Of a stretch of DNA of 64,000 bases, positions 12,943-24,362 are shown one piece after another. Origin of the DNA: Topomyia yanbarensis (Eukaryota > Arthropoda > Insecta > Diptera > Culicidae). The notes beneath the pieces were generated by a model that did not search any database, was not told the origin of the DNA, and worked only from the letters and a program-made list of their open reading frames with translations. The stretch spans positions 74,027,412 to 74,091,411 of the forward strand of contig NC_080671.1 in NCBI RefSeq assembly GCF_030247195.1, in the 5' to 3' direction. Position numbers and translations under genes: made by a program. Position 1 is the stretch's first letter; every line of letters begins with the position of its first letter.

Positions 12943-14121
12943 ACGGGCGTTCAATAAAAAATGAGAATGATTTCAATACCTTTCTGTAATTAAAATAAAG
13001 AGCGTAATATTTTTCTCTCTAAGAAAATTGCTTTCTGGACCTCCTAGAAATGGGGGGCATGTTTCTTTTCGCTCGGGTGCTGTCAGTTCAATCGAAGATG
13101 GCATCTAAACAGCAAGCACTCCGCGAGCGTGTTGTACGGTTTTACGAAACGCGTGGTCATCGTGGAAAAAAGTTTACGGTAGACACCTTTCGAGACGAAA
13201 ACGTACCCGTGAGTACAGTTTACCGGATTCTGGCATCCCTGAGCGCGGAGTGGAAGGCCGGTAGCGGCCGCCCGGCGAAGATAATGACGAAGAAGAAGAA
13301 GAAGAAGAAGGAAGCGTTGAAAAAGCAGTTCGACAACAAAGACAACAAGACAGCAAACTCATTCCGCGTGACGCCGACCCAAAATATCACTGCTCCCATA
13401 CCTTGATTCATCGAACCCTCAAGATGGAGGACATCATCTGTCGGAAGAAGACTCGGTCCCCCGAGTACACGCACGAGCAGATAGCGATCGTGAAGTCGCA
13501 GTGCCGGTAGATGACGAAGAACTACCGTGGGACGTCGTTCGTGCTGGACAACGAAAGTTACTTTCCGCTCTCGAAGACCCACATTCCAGGAAATGACAGA
13601 TACTATTCCAGCGACAAGTCGGCCATATCGGACAGAGGGATTTCAAAACCGTGGTTCAAGCCGAGCGGCTGGTCATCAATCAACAAGTGTAACAGGAGGA
13701 GTGTATTGAGAAAATTCTTCTCCCGTTCTTAAAGGAGCCTTTTGCGGATGGTACGTCTTCTGGCCGGACAAGGCCTTCTTCCATTACGCTAAGAAGACGC
13801 TGGAGTATCTTGAGCAGAAAAAGATACCATACGTGCCGAAAGAAAGGAACCCGACCCACTTGCCCCAGTGCCGTTCTATTGAGGATTTTTTCAGCTCCCT
13901 CTGTTGACCACCATTGTATCCGGAAGATGGACGTCAGTGCTGTCCAGCGCTCTTGTGAGAGCATCGTCGTACGGCTGACCAGGTCCCCTTCTCCAATATT
14001 CATTGAAGTTTTTTTGAAGAATAAACATTATGTTTTTAATAAAAAATACTGAACACATTGAATTTTTTTTTGTTTTTAACTGCATGACTTAAAAAATTCT
14101 CATTTTTGATTGAACACCCGT
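12943..14121 (+). mobile_element. Tc1/mariner-superfamily element (DD37E type), complete ends, dead transposase
   Basis: The left terminal repeat starts 'ACGGGCGTTCAATAAAAAA'. The right end read in reverse complement starts 'ACGGGTGTTCAATCAAAAAT', and the repeat extends about 30 bp ('TGAGAAT' on both sides). TA dinucleotides at 12941-12942 and 14122-14123 are the expected target duplication of this superfamily. The total of about 1.18 kb fits a single-transposase element. The transposase within is disrupted, so the copy is non-autonomous now. Confidence 0.9.
13065..13920 (+). pseudogene. DD37E transposase pseudogene (ITmD37E-like)
   Basis: The N-terminal helix-turn-helix region is open in 13050-13406, with 'VVRFYETRGHRGKKF' and 'VPVSTVYRIL'. 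It then reads through frame changes to 'SPEYTHEQIAIVKSQC', the first catalytic Asp in 'FVLDNESYF' (about 13537-13563), and 'GNDRYYSSDKSA'. The second Asp is in 'FWPDKA' (about 13758-13775) and the Glu in 'QCRSIEDFF'. I count 37 residues between the second Asp and the Glu, giving DD37E. Damage includes a stop replacing Trp before 'MTKNY' (13507-13509) and a deletion after 'SDKSA' that removes part of the core. An expanded GAA-type run near 13289-13312 inserts a lysine tract, and there are frameshifts near 13403 and 13665-13745. ITmD37E elements are known from mosquitoes. Confidence 0.88.
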
Positions 14122-14123
14122 TA

Positions 14124-15122
14124 GTTCCGCACACTGAAAATAGCAGAAAAATTGAAAGACGCAAGTTCACATATTCACCAGAATAACTTTTTTAAAAAAT
14201 ACTGAAACAAATTTTCTGAATTTTTTTTAAAAGTGACGCCAAAAACCGAACTGCCCCAGCTTATGTTGTACAAAGCCATCAATATGAAGCATCAACAGAA
14301 TAAAAAAGTTTTATGAAATTTTAAATATAAGTGCACTGTAGATTGGTCTGTAATATCATTCGAAGTCAGATTGAAGAGTTTTTCTTTTCCGGCGACGTGC
14401 GGATCGCTTTACAAAGTAGACGATTTATTAGCGACTTCAACACGGTTTTATCATACAATAATCCGAAGAATTTGTTTTGAACATTTTATTCTTCACCAAC
14501 CACTATATTAATTTCTGAAGGTTGGAAACTTGTAAAAATGCCAAAAAATTCCGATTCCCAAAAGATTCGAGCGAAGTTCTTCAATCGTGTTTAACTGCCG
14601 CACATTTCCTATAAATTCCAGCCGCAAATCTTGAACTATATATTCGTGAAATTAGTTGACTCTAGGTGTTTGAAGGCGACAGAGCGAGTATCTATTCGAG
14701 AAACTGTATATTAAGACCAGTATACTGAGGAGACAGTTTTTAGGATCTGTGACCTGGTTAGTGGACTGTAAGTTGCGGGATTAATCATTAGATTTGAATT
14801 TCCAGTTCAAGTGCCATCACAATTTTCCGGTTATGTCTTACCCATCTCTTTGCAAATGCGAGTGAAACAAAGATGCTATTATTATCTGTTGCAGATAAAG
14901 ATTTTTTATACATTCTTCGTGCTAGTTGTTAAGAAAATCGATAGTACTCTGACTTCCGTTTAAATAAAACATATTGAACCTGTAATTTTTGATAGGTTTG
15001 TTCATTCACATCAAAGATAAACACTACTAATTATTCTAAAGCTTTCGAAAGAAGTGACTTAGAAATATTCCGCCGTGCAGATATTTCGAAAGTTCTCCCA
15101 GATATGCTCAGAACTATGGTCT
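14124..15122. other. Unassigned AT-rich sequence
   Basis: No coding motif, tandem array or clear inverted repeat recognised. Confidence 0.3.
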
Positions 15123-15275
15123 ATCTATTATCGAGGCCTTAGCCTTAACGTAATTCGCTTTTTCTTTCGGGTTCGAAAATTCCCTGGAAAAACCTCCATG
15201 TGCGGGGTTGGGAATCGAGCCGAAGTGAATTGCATAGAAGGCAATCGATTTACCAACTACGCTGAGCCCGTCCCA
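15123..15275 (-). mobile_element. tRNA-derived SINE, diverged copy
   Basis: Read on the minus strand it starts 'GGGACGGGCTCAGCGTAG' and contains an A-box-like 'AGCGTAGTTGGTAAATCG' and a B-box-like 'GGCTCGATTCCCAACCCC'. It continues into 'GCACATGGAGG' and ends with 'GGCCTCGATAAT'. This follows the better-preserved SINE at 45060-45223 in order throughout. The A-rich tail is lost or eroded. Confidence 0.8.
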
Positions 15276-16179
15276 AACTTTTATATTCTGTCTAAAGCAA
15301 GCAAATGACAATAGTAGCGACGAATATTTTATGAAAGAATCTACTTGTCCGCGGACAGCATTGAATTCGATGGTGTGGTCACCGATTCGAGTTTGGCATG
15401 CGTGAATCTGCTGAAGTACGGCTCCATATGCTTCATTGAGCGAAGATTTTGAATTGCAATCGCACCAGACGGGACAAAATTGTGTGTCCCTACAAACTCG
15501 TATTGAGGATAACTCTTCCATTGGGATTGTTGAAAACTGTGCCTATGGCAGGGAGACTTCGTATGATGTATTACCATAACCCTTGAGCAAACGAAGTACG
15601 AAGAAACTGTAGCGTTCCCTTAAAAGACATTCTAAGCAATCTTTTGTAGAAATTCTAGAAAGAGCTACGCCACTCTGTATCACAAATCATGATGCTGTCT
15701 TGACTCAGGAAGAATCTTTTACTGCTCTTAAAAACTATATGCAAATGAGAGTAAATTTTTTTCTTGAAAAAACGTCAATTATAACAGCTCGCGGAATCTC
15801 CGCCTCGAGACTAGTTGGGAATAGTCAACTTTGTGATATTACGGAACTCATCCCGGTTTTGATGAGACTTAAATCCACACGGTACGGCAAGGGGTTGTCT
15901 ACTCGTTGATAACTGTTCTAGCTTACTCCACGATCTTTGCCAGGCCCGTGCGCAGAAAATCATCAAGGGAGGGGTTTTGATTTTTTCGTTTCTTGTATAA
16001 GGAAGGTATAGAAACCCTCAAACATTAAAGATATTTTTTATTGCCAAGCTGGCTGAAACTTGTGTCGACTTGGCTCAACAAATTGGAACAATGTCTGTTT
16101 TTTAAGCTGTAGAGCCTTGATTTCCACTGCGACCATTTAAAGGAATATTGTGGTACGACTCAATTTGATGTTATGCACC
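15276..16179. other. Unassigned sequence
   Basis: Several short open frames (for example 15700-15909 on + and 15114-15521 on -, the latter overlapping the SINE) have no recognisable motifs. Possibly decayed transposon sequence. Confidence 0.3.
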
Positions 16180-17070
16180 TCAGCTTTCCCATCATAATTG
16201 AGATACGATGGGCCTTGTCTGATTTTGCATATTATCCCAGTTAGAATCAACTCGTTTAATGAATCTGATTACTTTACTAGGATTTGATTGCCAAATCTCA
16301 GAGAGCTGTAGGAACCCTTTTCCAAGAATTGAATATCTGTAACTAACAAGAGCGCTGCAAACACAAAGTAGAAGCTCTGCTGTCTTATTCTTAAATTGAC
16401 AGAAACGACAACTTGAACTTTGATTTTTTCCCATTTTATGTAGATGATATCTACTAGGGCTGTGACCGGCAAACAAACCAGTTATTATTCTAAGGTTCCT
16501 CTTACTTGGATTAAGTAAAGTTAGAGCGGCTTTGGCACTCGACTTTATAACCTTCCTTGCATGCTTAGCAGTATCTGTGGCATTCCAGTTCGATTCTACC
16601 ATAGACATTTCCCATTTCCTAAGTTCCATATTTAAAGTACAGGTTGAGACTCCGCAGAAAGGTTCTGGCCCTATAAACTTGGTCTCGGAGCCTTGTCTTG
16701 CCAAACTATCAGCTGATTCTTTTCCTTGAATTCCACTGTGACCGGGCACCCAAAGCAAGTTTACTTCATTATTCCCTGACAGTTGCTTAAATATGGTAAT
16801 GCATTCCCATACTAACATCGACTGACAAGTTGAGGCTTTCAAAGCATTAAGAGCTGCTAAGCTGTCTGAAAAGATACAGATCATTGCAAATCTATATTTC
16901 CTCTTGAGACAGATATACGCACACTTAAGAATTGCTTGTATCTCCGCCTGAAATACAGTTGGTTAGTGTTCATCGGGATAGTTGTTCTTATCCCGGGTCC
17001 AAACACTCTGGCTCCTGTACTCCTATTCATTTTTGAATTCCTGTCTATTATCGACGAGGAATCTTAATCA
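16180..17070 (-). pseudogene. LINE ORF2 C-terminal fragment: RNase H domain and zinc finger (I-superfamily type)
   Basis: On the minus strand the open frame 16192-16884 carries 'IFSDSLAALNAL' (catalytic Asp), 'WVPGHSGIQGKESADSLA' (the His and Asp of RNase H), a tryptophan-rich linker, then 'CRFCQFKNKTAELLLCVC', a degenerate C-terminal finger. Upstream (16885-16950) the frame continues with 'FQAEIQAILKCAY', which holds the catalytic Glu. Before that, 'GARVFGPGIRTTIP' matches the start of the domain but in another frame. Among non-LTR elements the I, R1 and LOA groups carry an RNase H after the RT; the exact clade is not resolved. The RT itself is absent and a frameshift lies near 16960. The copy is truncated and inactive. 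Confidence 0.85.
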
Positions 17071-17140
17071 GACACTACCACCTGCTGGCTCATGGTATCG
17101 GATTCTTAATGTGGTAATTTGTAGTAAGCCTACCGTCTAA

Positions 17141-17295
17141 ACCTAACCCTCTTGTTCTGCGTCAATAAAACAGTAAAAACAAAGACATTGAAACAACAAA
17201 CCGTCTTTGCTGTTTTATTGACTGCTTTGCTGAAACTCGCAAAATAATTAAATATCCACAGTCGTTCAACATCCATCTATACTAAACCTCTTGTT
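17141..17295. mobile_element. Hairpin element, partial copy related to 49740-49880
   Basis: The arms 'GTCAATAAAACAGTAAA' (from 17161) and 'TTTGCTGTTTTATTGACTG' face each other. They are followed by 'GCTGAAACTCG' and 'CCACAGTCGTTCAACATCCA', which closely match the sequence following the hairpin at 49740-49836. The outer left part of the left arm is missing. Short direct repeats ('AAACCT..CTCTTGTTC') lie at 17144 and 17283. Confidence 0.7.
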
Positions 17296-19391
17296 CCACT
17301 CAATCCGTATCTTTCCGGGGCTACCGTTAGGTATTACTTCAGAAACGATTGTGCTCTTGCTCTTTTTATTCATCTACGCAGGATTTCTTATCCTTCTTGG
17401 CGATACTCGTTCCTAATCATTTACTAGTCGGTGCTGAGAGTTTCCCGGCGGCTGAATTCCTCCCGATACCGATGCCCGTGTTCGTGAGCATTTAATTCTC
17501 AGCCACTCTGGCACAGAAATCACCCACGATGAAATTTCTCTACAAAATGATATACCAATGTTGCTAGCTCGCTCACAGACCTTTGTGGTGTAACTGATCT
17601 ACTCACAATTGTTGCTAATATCGAAACTTGTTGAGACTCATGACCGATCCAGCGATGTCGACCAACTTGACTCACAGCCATTCTCGCGGGCTTTTTTCTA
17701 TGACTTGTTTATAGAATGAAAGTACTTAAATGACATTGTGTGTCAAAATGGCTTGCAGTTTAAATTTTTTATTCCTGATCAGGAAGTTATGAAATTTTCC
17801 AAAGTATATCAACATTCTCATGGGAGGGGTTTGAACCATGACTAAGCTATTATTTGTGCCCTTCGTGTACAAAGAGTGGTTTCACCAAGAATTTTCGCCT
17901 TTGGGAGAAAGATTGGTGTTAACCCAAATTGTGTTTTCTTGTACTGATTGTGTAGTGGATAAGCAACAAAGCAGTAAGAATTTGTTGTTTGGTTTATTGA
18001 TAGCTTTAACAAAGTATTTTTTGCTTCTGCTCTGGACGAGATTAGAAGGTAGACTGAAGCATGTGAAAGCTTACCAATAAAATTATATTTTTTAACATTT
18101 TATTTAGTTCTGGCGGTTTTTAGTTTTTTATAACAAAAACATTCCAGCACCCATATTTTACCGATACTGAGGGTACCGTACAACCGGTTCTCGCCAAAAA
18201 GTGTCTGTTCTAGGAAGCCTAGTGAGAATACAAAGATGATTTTTTTTTGAGGAAAAGGCTACTTTTTGGGTATATTAAGAATCCATCATTGAGGAAGTTT
18301 AGCCTCTAACATGATCATTTATGATGCATATCGATGGATATTTATATGCTACATAATGGATGATTTTAGCTCAAAATATTTTTTTTGTTGATATTCCAAA
18401 ATTGTAATAAATGGTCATTTTGGAATTTTTTTAACTATGGTACTAATTATTGCAAACTAAGTTAGCACAAAAAAAGCTTAAAACAATGATACTCAATGTC
18501 ACAAATAACGATTACAACTTTTTTCGATATATTTTGCCGAAACAAAACGTTGAGAAAAAGAAAGAAAATTGCAATATTTTCAAGTGATTTGTGCGCGGGG
18601 TTCCTATTGCAATTTTAATTAAAGAAGCAGCTTAAATTTCTTGTTATTGCTTATGTTTTAAAAATCCGGTTGGAGTTTCATCGAACGAAAAAAAAATCTC
18701 ACTCTAATGTATATTCCCAAAGATAATTTTCACCTCATTTAGTTACAACATGTTTGAAATGTGATACTGGCAGAGGTGGGAAAAACCGGTTGGGTACCGG
18801 TACTGCAAACGAAATCTCCACACGTGTTTTCATTTGCTTTACACCATTTGCAGTTTTACTTCTCGTTGCGTTCAACCGAGACAAGAAAATCAAACCGAAG
18901 ATTTATTTACACAGCACCCCGGTTTAGTTTTGGTTTGCGTTTATCGGTGCACAAGTATGGAATGCAACCAGAAAAATACGAAACTAAATTTCGGTTGTAT
19001 ATTCAGGTTGATGCTTATCGGGTGTGCTGGTGGTGCCAGTATTTTTGATCAAAATTTAGACAAGTCGACCATCTAAAACCATGCAACATGGATACTTTTA
19101 ATTGGAGAAAGATGCTTAAAGGTCGAAAATTGATATCTGTCGTTTTTTTGAAAGTCAAGATGGCGGCTTAAAGGAAAAATTACAACGTTTTAATGACGTG
19201 TTTTATTTAAATTCATGTAACCAAAGTATATTTGATGTTGGAAGATGTCTAGAGATTAAAAATTGTTTAGAGTTACCGTTAAGCTACGTAATTACCAGGG
19301 GGTATTTAGAAGTTTGTGAAGAAATGCTACGATTGTGGAGGGGGGTGTTCAAAATCAATCAAAAAATGCTACGTCATTTATGGATGGTCCC
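17296..19391. other. Unassigned AT-rich sequence
   Basis: No protein motif or clear transposon end. The part from 19270 to 19391 has the style of a common low-complexity insect repeat ('ATGCTACG' twice, G-rich run near 19337-19346). Open frames at 17838-18080 and 18761-19076 are short and unrecognised. Confidence 0.3.
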
Positions 19392-21099
19392 GTACGAAAA
19401 AAATATACACTGAAAAAAATGTGTCATTTTTTACAAAAACAAAAATTTGTGTTAAAAATTTAAATTGTAAAAAAAACCCATTTTTTTCAATTTTTTATAT
19501 TTTGTCAACAAAAACCTCAAGAGAAAAGAAACATTTTTAATGTGATTGTATGATGGAGAACTTATAGGTAAAAAAGTTTTTCTAACAATAACTTTATACA
19601 TGTTTTTAAATTTTATACTAATTGACATACAAAACTAATTTTATTACAGAATATAATTCTAAGTCTCATTTTAAATCAAAATGTATTTAACAAAAATCTT
19701 CAAAAATGCGATAGTTTTCGAGATTTTTGGAATTTTGTTCCAACAAAAACAGTTAATACGTTTGATTATGCCCTTTTTAAAAGTTATTCGCGTTAACCAA
19801 TCATAAAATGTCAAAAATCTAATGTTTATCGTTTTAAAGACATAAAAGAAACTTTTTCTGAGTGTGTTTGGATCATGGAGAAGCTTTCAATAAAAAAGTT
19901 TTCCTAACAACAACTTTTTATAATTATAATATTTTTATAATTCATACTATTTGCAGTCAAAAATACAATTTTCTTTTTAAATGTGATACTAAACGTTAGT
20001 TTAAATCAAAATGCCAATAACAAACATTTTCTGAAATGTAGTAATTATCGAGATATTTCAAATTTCATTTTTACAACACCATTCTTTTGTTTTATTACGA
20101 CCTTTTCAGAAGTAATTCGCGTTTCTCCATCAACGATAAGTTTTTGAAAAGGCCCATAATATTTCCTGTAAGTTTCTAAACATCCAGGTGATATTGTAAA
20201 CCATTTGAAAGCTATATGAAAACAATCAAAATACTATTCAAGCATAGGGTCTTAAGATTAAACTAAATAGTTCGATCATATTTTGGTTGTTTTCGTATAG
20301 CTTTCAAATGGTTTACAATATCACCTTAATGTCAAAGAGAAAGTTACAGAACATGTTATGGGCCTTTTGAAAAAACTGATAGAAAAACGCGAATAACTTC
20401 TGGAAAGGTTGTAATAAAACAAAAGAATTGTCTTATTTAAACGAAATTTGAAATATCTCGAGAACTACTACATTTCAGAAATTTTTTGTTATTGGCATTT
20501 TGATTTAAAATGGCGTTTAATATCATATTCAAAAGGAAAATTGTATTTTTGACTGCAAATAGTATGAATTATGAAAATATGTCATGTTGTTGTTAGGAAA
20601 ACTTTTTTTTTATTGAAAGCTTCTCCATGGTCCAAATACACTCTGAAAAATTTTCTTTTATGTCTTTAAAACGATAAACATTAGATTTTTGACATTTTAT
20701 GATTGTTTAACGCGAAGAACTTTTAAAAAGGGCATAATCAAACGTATTAACTGTTTTTGTTGGAACAAAATTCCACAAATCTCGAAAACTATCGCATTTT
20801 TGAAGATTTTTGTTAAATACATTTTGATTTAAAATGAGACTTAGAATTATATTTTGTAATAAAAGTAAGTTTTGTATGTCCATTAGTATGAAATTTAAAA
20901 ACATGTATAAAGTTATTGTTAGATAAACTTTTTTACCTATAAATTCTCCATCATACACTTACATTCAAAATATTTCTTTTTTCTTAAGGTTTTTGTTGAC
21001 AAAATATAAAAAATCAGAAAAAAATGGGTTTTTTTACAATTTAAATTTTTAACACAAATTTTTGTTTTTGTAAAAAATGACACAACATTTTTTTCGTAC
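19392..21099. mobile_element. 1.7 kb palindrome built from four copies of a ~320-bp unit
   Basis: The left arm (about 19392-20233) is matched in reverse complement by the right arm (about 20278-21099), leaving a spacer of about 45 bp (20234-20277). The outer ends read 'GTACGAAAAAAAT' in both arms; the left has an extra 13-14 bases just inside ('ATACACTGAAAAAA'). Landmarks mirrored in order include 'TTGTCAACAAAAACCT', 'GATGGAGAA', 'TTTTCGAGATTTTTGG', 'TTTATCGTTTTAAAGAC', 'GCAGTCAAAAATACAATTTT' and 'GGTGATATTGTAAACCATTTG'. Within each arm two diverged tandem units occur, about 323 bp apart. Each has a 'ATGGAGAA..AAAAAAGTTTT(T/C)CTAACAA' block followed by 'TTTAAATCAAAATG' and 'AAAAGTTATTCGCG'-like blocks. 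No coding capacity. It resembles a foldback or giant hairpin MITE. Confidence 0.92.
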
Positions 21100-21720
21100 A
21101 TCAATATTCACTCTCTGAAACTCGTTCTCAGAAAGTTTTGCTGTAAAAATACAGTAATCAAACAATAAAATTTTGAAATTAATGCGCGTAGAAATGTTTA
21201 CGCCCTTTTGAAAAGTTGCTCTTGGATCAAAATATTGCAATTGTCAGAAAAAGTAATGGAGATTCATAAACCGAATACAACTTTAAAGTTTCGTTCGAAT
21301 CGACGATGGTCATATTTTGTGGTCGGCCGGGTTCTCATGGAATCCTTCATTTGAAATCACGAACGATATTTATATATGAATGACTTCTAGAGAATAAAAT
21401 AAAATGTTCGTCACCAATTTTGTATGTATGACTGAACCATTTCAGAAATGATGGTCTATTCATGACGTATCTACTGTAAACATGCTATATGTGTATTATA
21501 TGTTGATTCAGAAAGATGTTGGGAAATGATAAACAATACCTAACTCGAAATTTGCGGCGCAAAAATGAACACAGTCTTTTCAGGGTGTTTTATCATCGAA
21601 AAATGTACAATATGCGTGACATATGTTGCAAAATAGAGTAACTTTTGAACCTCTCAGTTTCATAAAAACTGCTACGCAGTACACAGCTAGACTTGCGCAG
21701 TTACTAATATTTCAACATTT
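21100..21720. other. Unassigned AT-rich sequence
   Basis: No gene found. 'CGCCCTTTTGAAAAGTTGC' near 21201 resembles a block inside the palindrome and may be a further decayed fragment of its unit. Confidence 0.3.
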
Positions 21721-21723
21721 TTA

Positions 21724-22340
21724 CATTTCTTACAAAAGAAATGTATAGGATTCGCTCAAACTTTGACAACTTTTTCCGAGGCCCGGAGGGCCGAGTCTCA
21801 TATACCAATCGACTCAGCTCGACAAATTGAGACAATGTCTGTATGTGTGTGTGTGTATGTGTGTATGTATGTATGTACAAAATGTCATGTAATTATCTCA
21901 GCAATGGCTGAACCGATCTTAATGAAATTAGTTTCAAATGAAAGGCCTAACGTTGCCATTTGACACTATTATTTTTGATTTTCGATATGTTGTTTACTTT
22001 CTGAGATATGGGCGATTTTGTCAAAATACAGCAAATAACTTTCGAACAATATAATATTGTCCCTCAAATAAATAGAAAGCTTGTAAAAATACCTTTCTAA
22101 CAAGCTATAGATTGTCTAAATCCGTGCACGAGCGGCGGAGATATTAGACATTTTGTATTTTTAGTTCTCGCTTACCAATTTACACCAATTAAAAATGAGA
22201 TTGTTTCATACAGAGTATTGCTTTACTGGTGTTTTAGGGGCAAAACTAAACCGATTTTGAATATCGGGGTATGAAAACACATCTACGTGATTCAAGGAAT
22301 TCGATGTTGAGAACATTTTGTGAATTACCTTTATAATAAA
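21724..22340 (-). repeat. Copy of the 'CCGTAACTCCGG/AGAAAGGC' repeat family, inverted
   Basis: The sequence runs 'CATTTCTTACAAAAGAAATG', then 'CCGAGGCCCGGAGGGCCGAG', 'TCATATACCAATCGACTCAG', a (TG/TATG)n microsatellite (21839-21880) and 'GGCTGAACCGATCTTAATGA'. This is the reverse complement of the 3' part of the copies at 41280-41592 and 53340-53637. The further 300 bases are less certain and have no second copy in the window. Confidence 0.7.
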
Positions 22341-22763
22341 TGAACTATTTCTCAAAAATCAATATATAAGTTCACTTCAAAGACAAAATAATGCGTTGAT
22401 AAAGAAACAGTGAGTTCTAGTATTTATTCCTTGGATTAGGCATTGCGTTCAATCATGAGGTAAATGTTGGATGGTATATCAATACACAGATCAACAAGTA
22501 ATTCACCTAGTAGTGAGATAAAAGATTTCTAATATAATTATACTTGTGGCGTCACCGAAAGCAACTGTATGTTTGAAGCCCAAAAATCTAGCGAAAATTT
22601 AGCTCTTTTGCAAGATTTAGGTTATACTGGTTATGGAGCAAAAATTACTACTTACATTATTTATGATAAGAATGTAAGAATCAATATATCATAATAATAT
22701 ACCTATAAAAATAATGTCACTGCATTAACCATCATTTGCCATTCCTCACACGCCCCCCCCCAT
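22341..22763. other. Unassigned AT-rich sequence
   Basis: No feature supported; ends in a short C run (22753-22761). Confidence 0.3.
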
Positions 22764-22770
22764 CTCTCTC

Positions 22771-22823
<53 letters not shown>

Positions 22824-22831
22824 GTCTCTCT
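22764..22831. repeat. (CT)n microsatellite
   Basis: A CT dinucleotide tract with a few interruptions (CACT, TTTC, TGTC). Confidence 0.95.
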
Positions 22832-23158
22832 TCTATCGCATCTATCTAGCTATTTCTGTATGCATTTCTAAGTTGTGTGATAAGATCTTCTGCCAATCTG
22901 AAATATTTATTAATTGTAATTGCGAAGGTTTGAGAAAACAAAACTATTTTTGTCAGCTGCTACATCAACTTAACTTTAATTCAATTGTATTCAAAGCCTG
23001 TTTCTACACTATAATTAAGGAAATTCATGGCTATATCAGAAAAATATTTGGCTTAACTGGGTAATATGAAAGTTTGACGATGGAAATTTTCAAAAGAGAC
23101 ATTCCACGTGCGATATTTAAACTATTCGTATCTCTATTGAATTTTGAATGAAATATAT
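22832..23158. other. Unassigned sequence
   Basis: A 63-codon frame at 22873-23064 has no recognisable motif. Confidence 0.3.
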
Positions 23159-23620
23159 GCTCAAAGACTGAAAGCTGAAGCCAGGATTTCGAAGACAAAA
23201 TACATAAGAAGAAGAGGTTCTAGAGACGACAATGTGAACCTCCCACCCGAGTTCGGATTGACGGTGACGAAATCGAGATGGTCGACGAATTCATGTATTT
23301 GGGCTCACTGGTAACCGACGACAATGAAATTCAGAGACGGATCATAGCGGGAAATCGTGCCTACTTTGGACTCCTCGCTCCTCGAGGACGCTCCGGTCGA
23401 ACAAAATTCGCCGCCGCACGAAGTTGATTATCTTCAAGACGCTGATTAGATCGGTGGTCCTCTACGGCCACGAGACCTGGACTATGCTCGTGGAGGACCA
23501 ACGCACCCTTGGAGTTTTCGAACGAAAAGTGTTGCGTACCATCTATGGTGGCGTGCAGATGGAAGACGGAACGTTGCGCATTCGTTGTATTGGTACGAAC
23601 TTTCATGAAAAATAACGGAT
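23159..23620 (+). pseudogene. RTE-like LINE ORF2, C-terminal fragment
   Basis: One frame reads 'RIDGDEIEMVDEFMYLGSLV', then 'IQRRIIAGNRAYFGLLA' and 'RTKFAAARS' before a stop near 23426. The +1 frame continues 'LIIFKTLIRSVVLYGHETWT', 'LGVFERKVLRTIYGG'. The 'F.YLGS', 'RI..ANRAYFGL', 'KTLIR.V.LYG.E.W' and 'FERK.LRTI.G' motifs are typical of the C-terminal region of RTE-type and related LINE RTs. The catalytic part is missing and the frameshift shows it is inactive. Clade is tentative. Confidence 0.82.
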
Positions 23621-24362
23621 CAAAGACCAAAAATAGCCACAAATTAGATCCAGGAAAAGAAGTCCCCAAAGTACCCACTCTCGATGGGGGATGCAACTAC
23701 AATGTGTCTTCTAACTTATCGTCGTCCATATTTGGATATACTGAGTAGTTTGAACCATTTCTTTTTCACAATATTGGTCTGTATAGGACTTATTTATCCA
23801 TATTTCCTGCACGAGAATTCCGAACGAAACAATATGAAAGTTATAAGGATGAATGGAAAGAGACTGCCTTGCAATCAACTGAATGTACGGCTTTTATGCT
23901 ATCGACATAGCCTAGACATTTCACACTATTTACTTCAATGCAAATAAAAACTTTGAAATATCTACCTGTCTCATTCACGAATCGCATTCTCCCTCTGTCG
24001 TTCTCTGTTCAAGGGGCTTGAAAGCACATGTGACCTTGTCTCACTTTACTATATTCAATTGCGCGTTAAAATACTGGACCAGTAAATTCTGTTCTGCACA
24101 TAAATCTTTTTTCGGGAATATGTGACCAAAAAGTAAACTTGGAATTCGTCAAGTAAAGAAGCATGACAACAAAAAGAATAAAACCAAAAAAAGATGGAAG
24201 CCCTAGAAAGTCCATTGCATATTTATTAGCCTTTGGGATTTTCAAAAACATTTCAAAACTTTCTGATGCAAATTTCTGGTTTTCATTTCGTACAAATCCG
24301 GTTTATTCATTATCTTTATTCAAAAATGTGTTTGGCTTCAAATATATGACCATTTCATTTTA
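23621..24362. other. Unassigned AT-rich sequence
   Basis: Short open frames overlap in several frames with no motif. No repeat relation seen. Confidence 0.3.
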
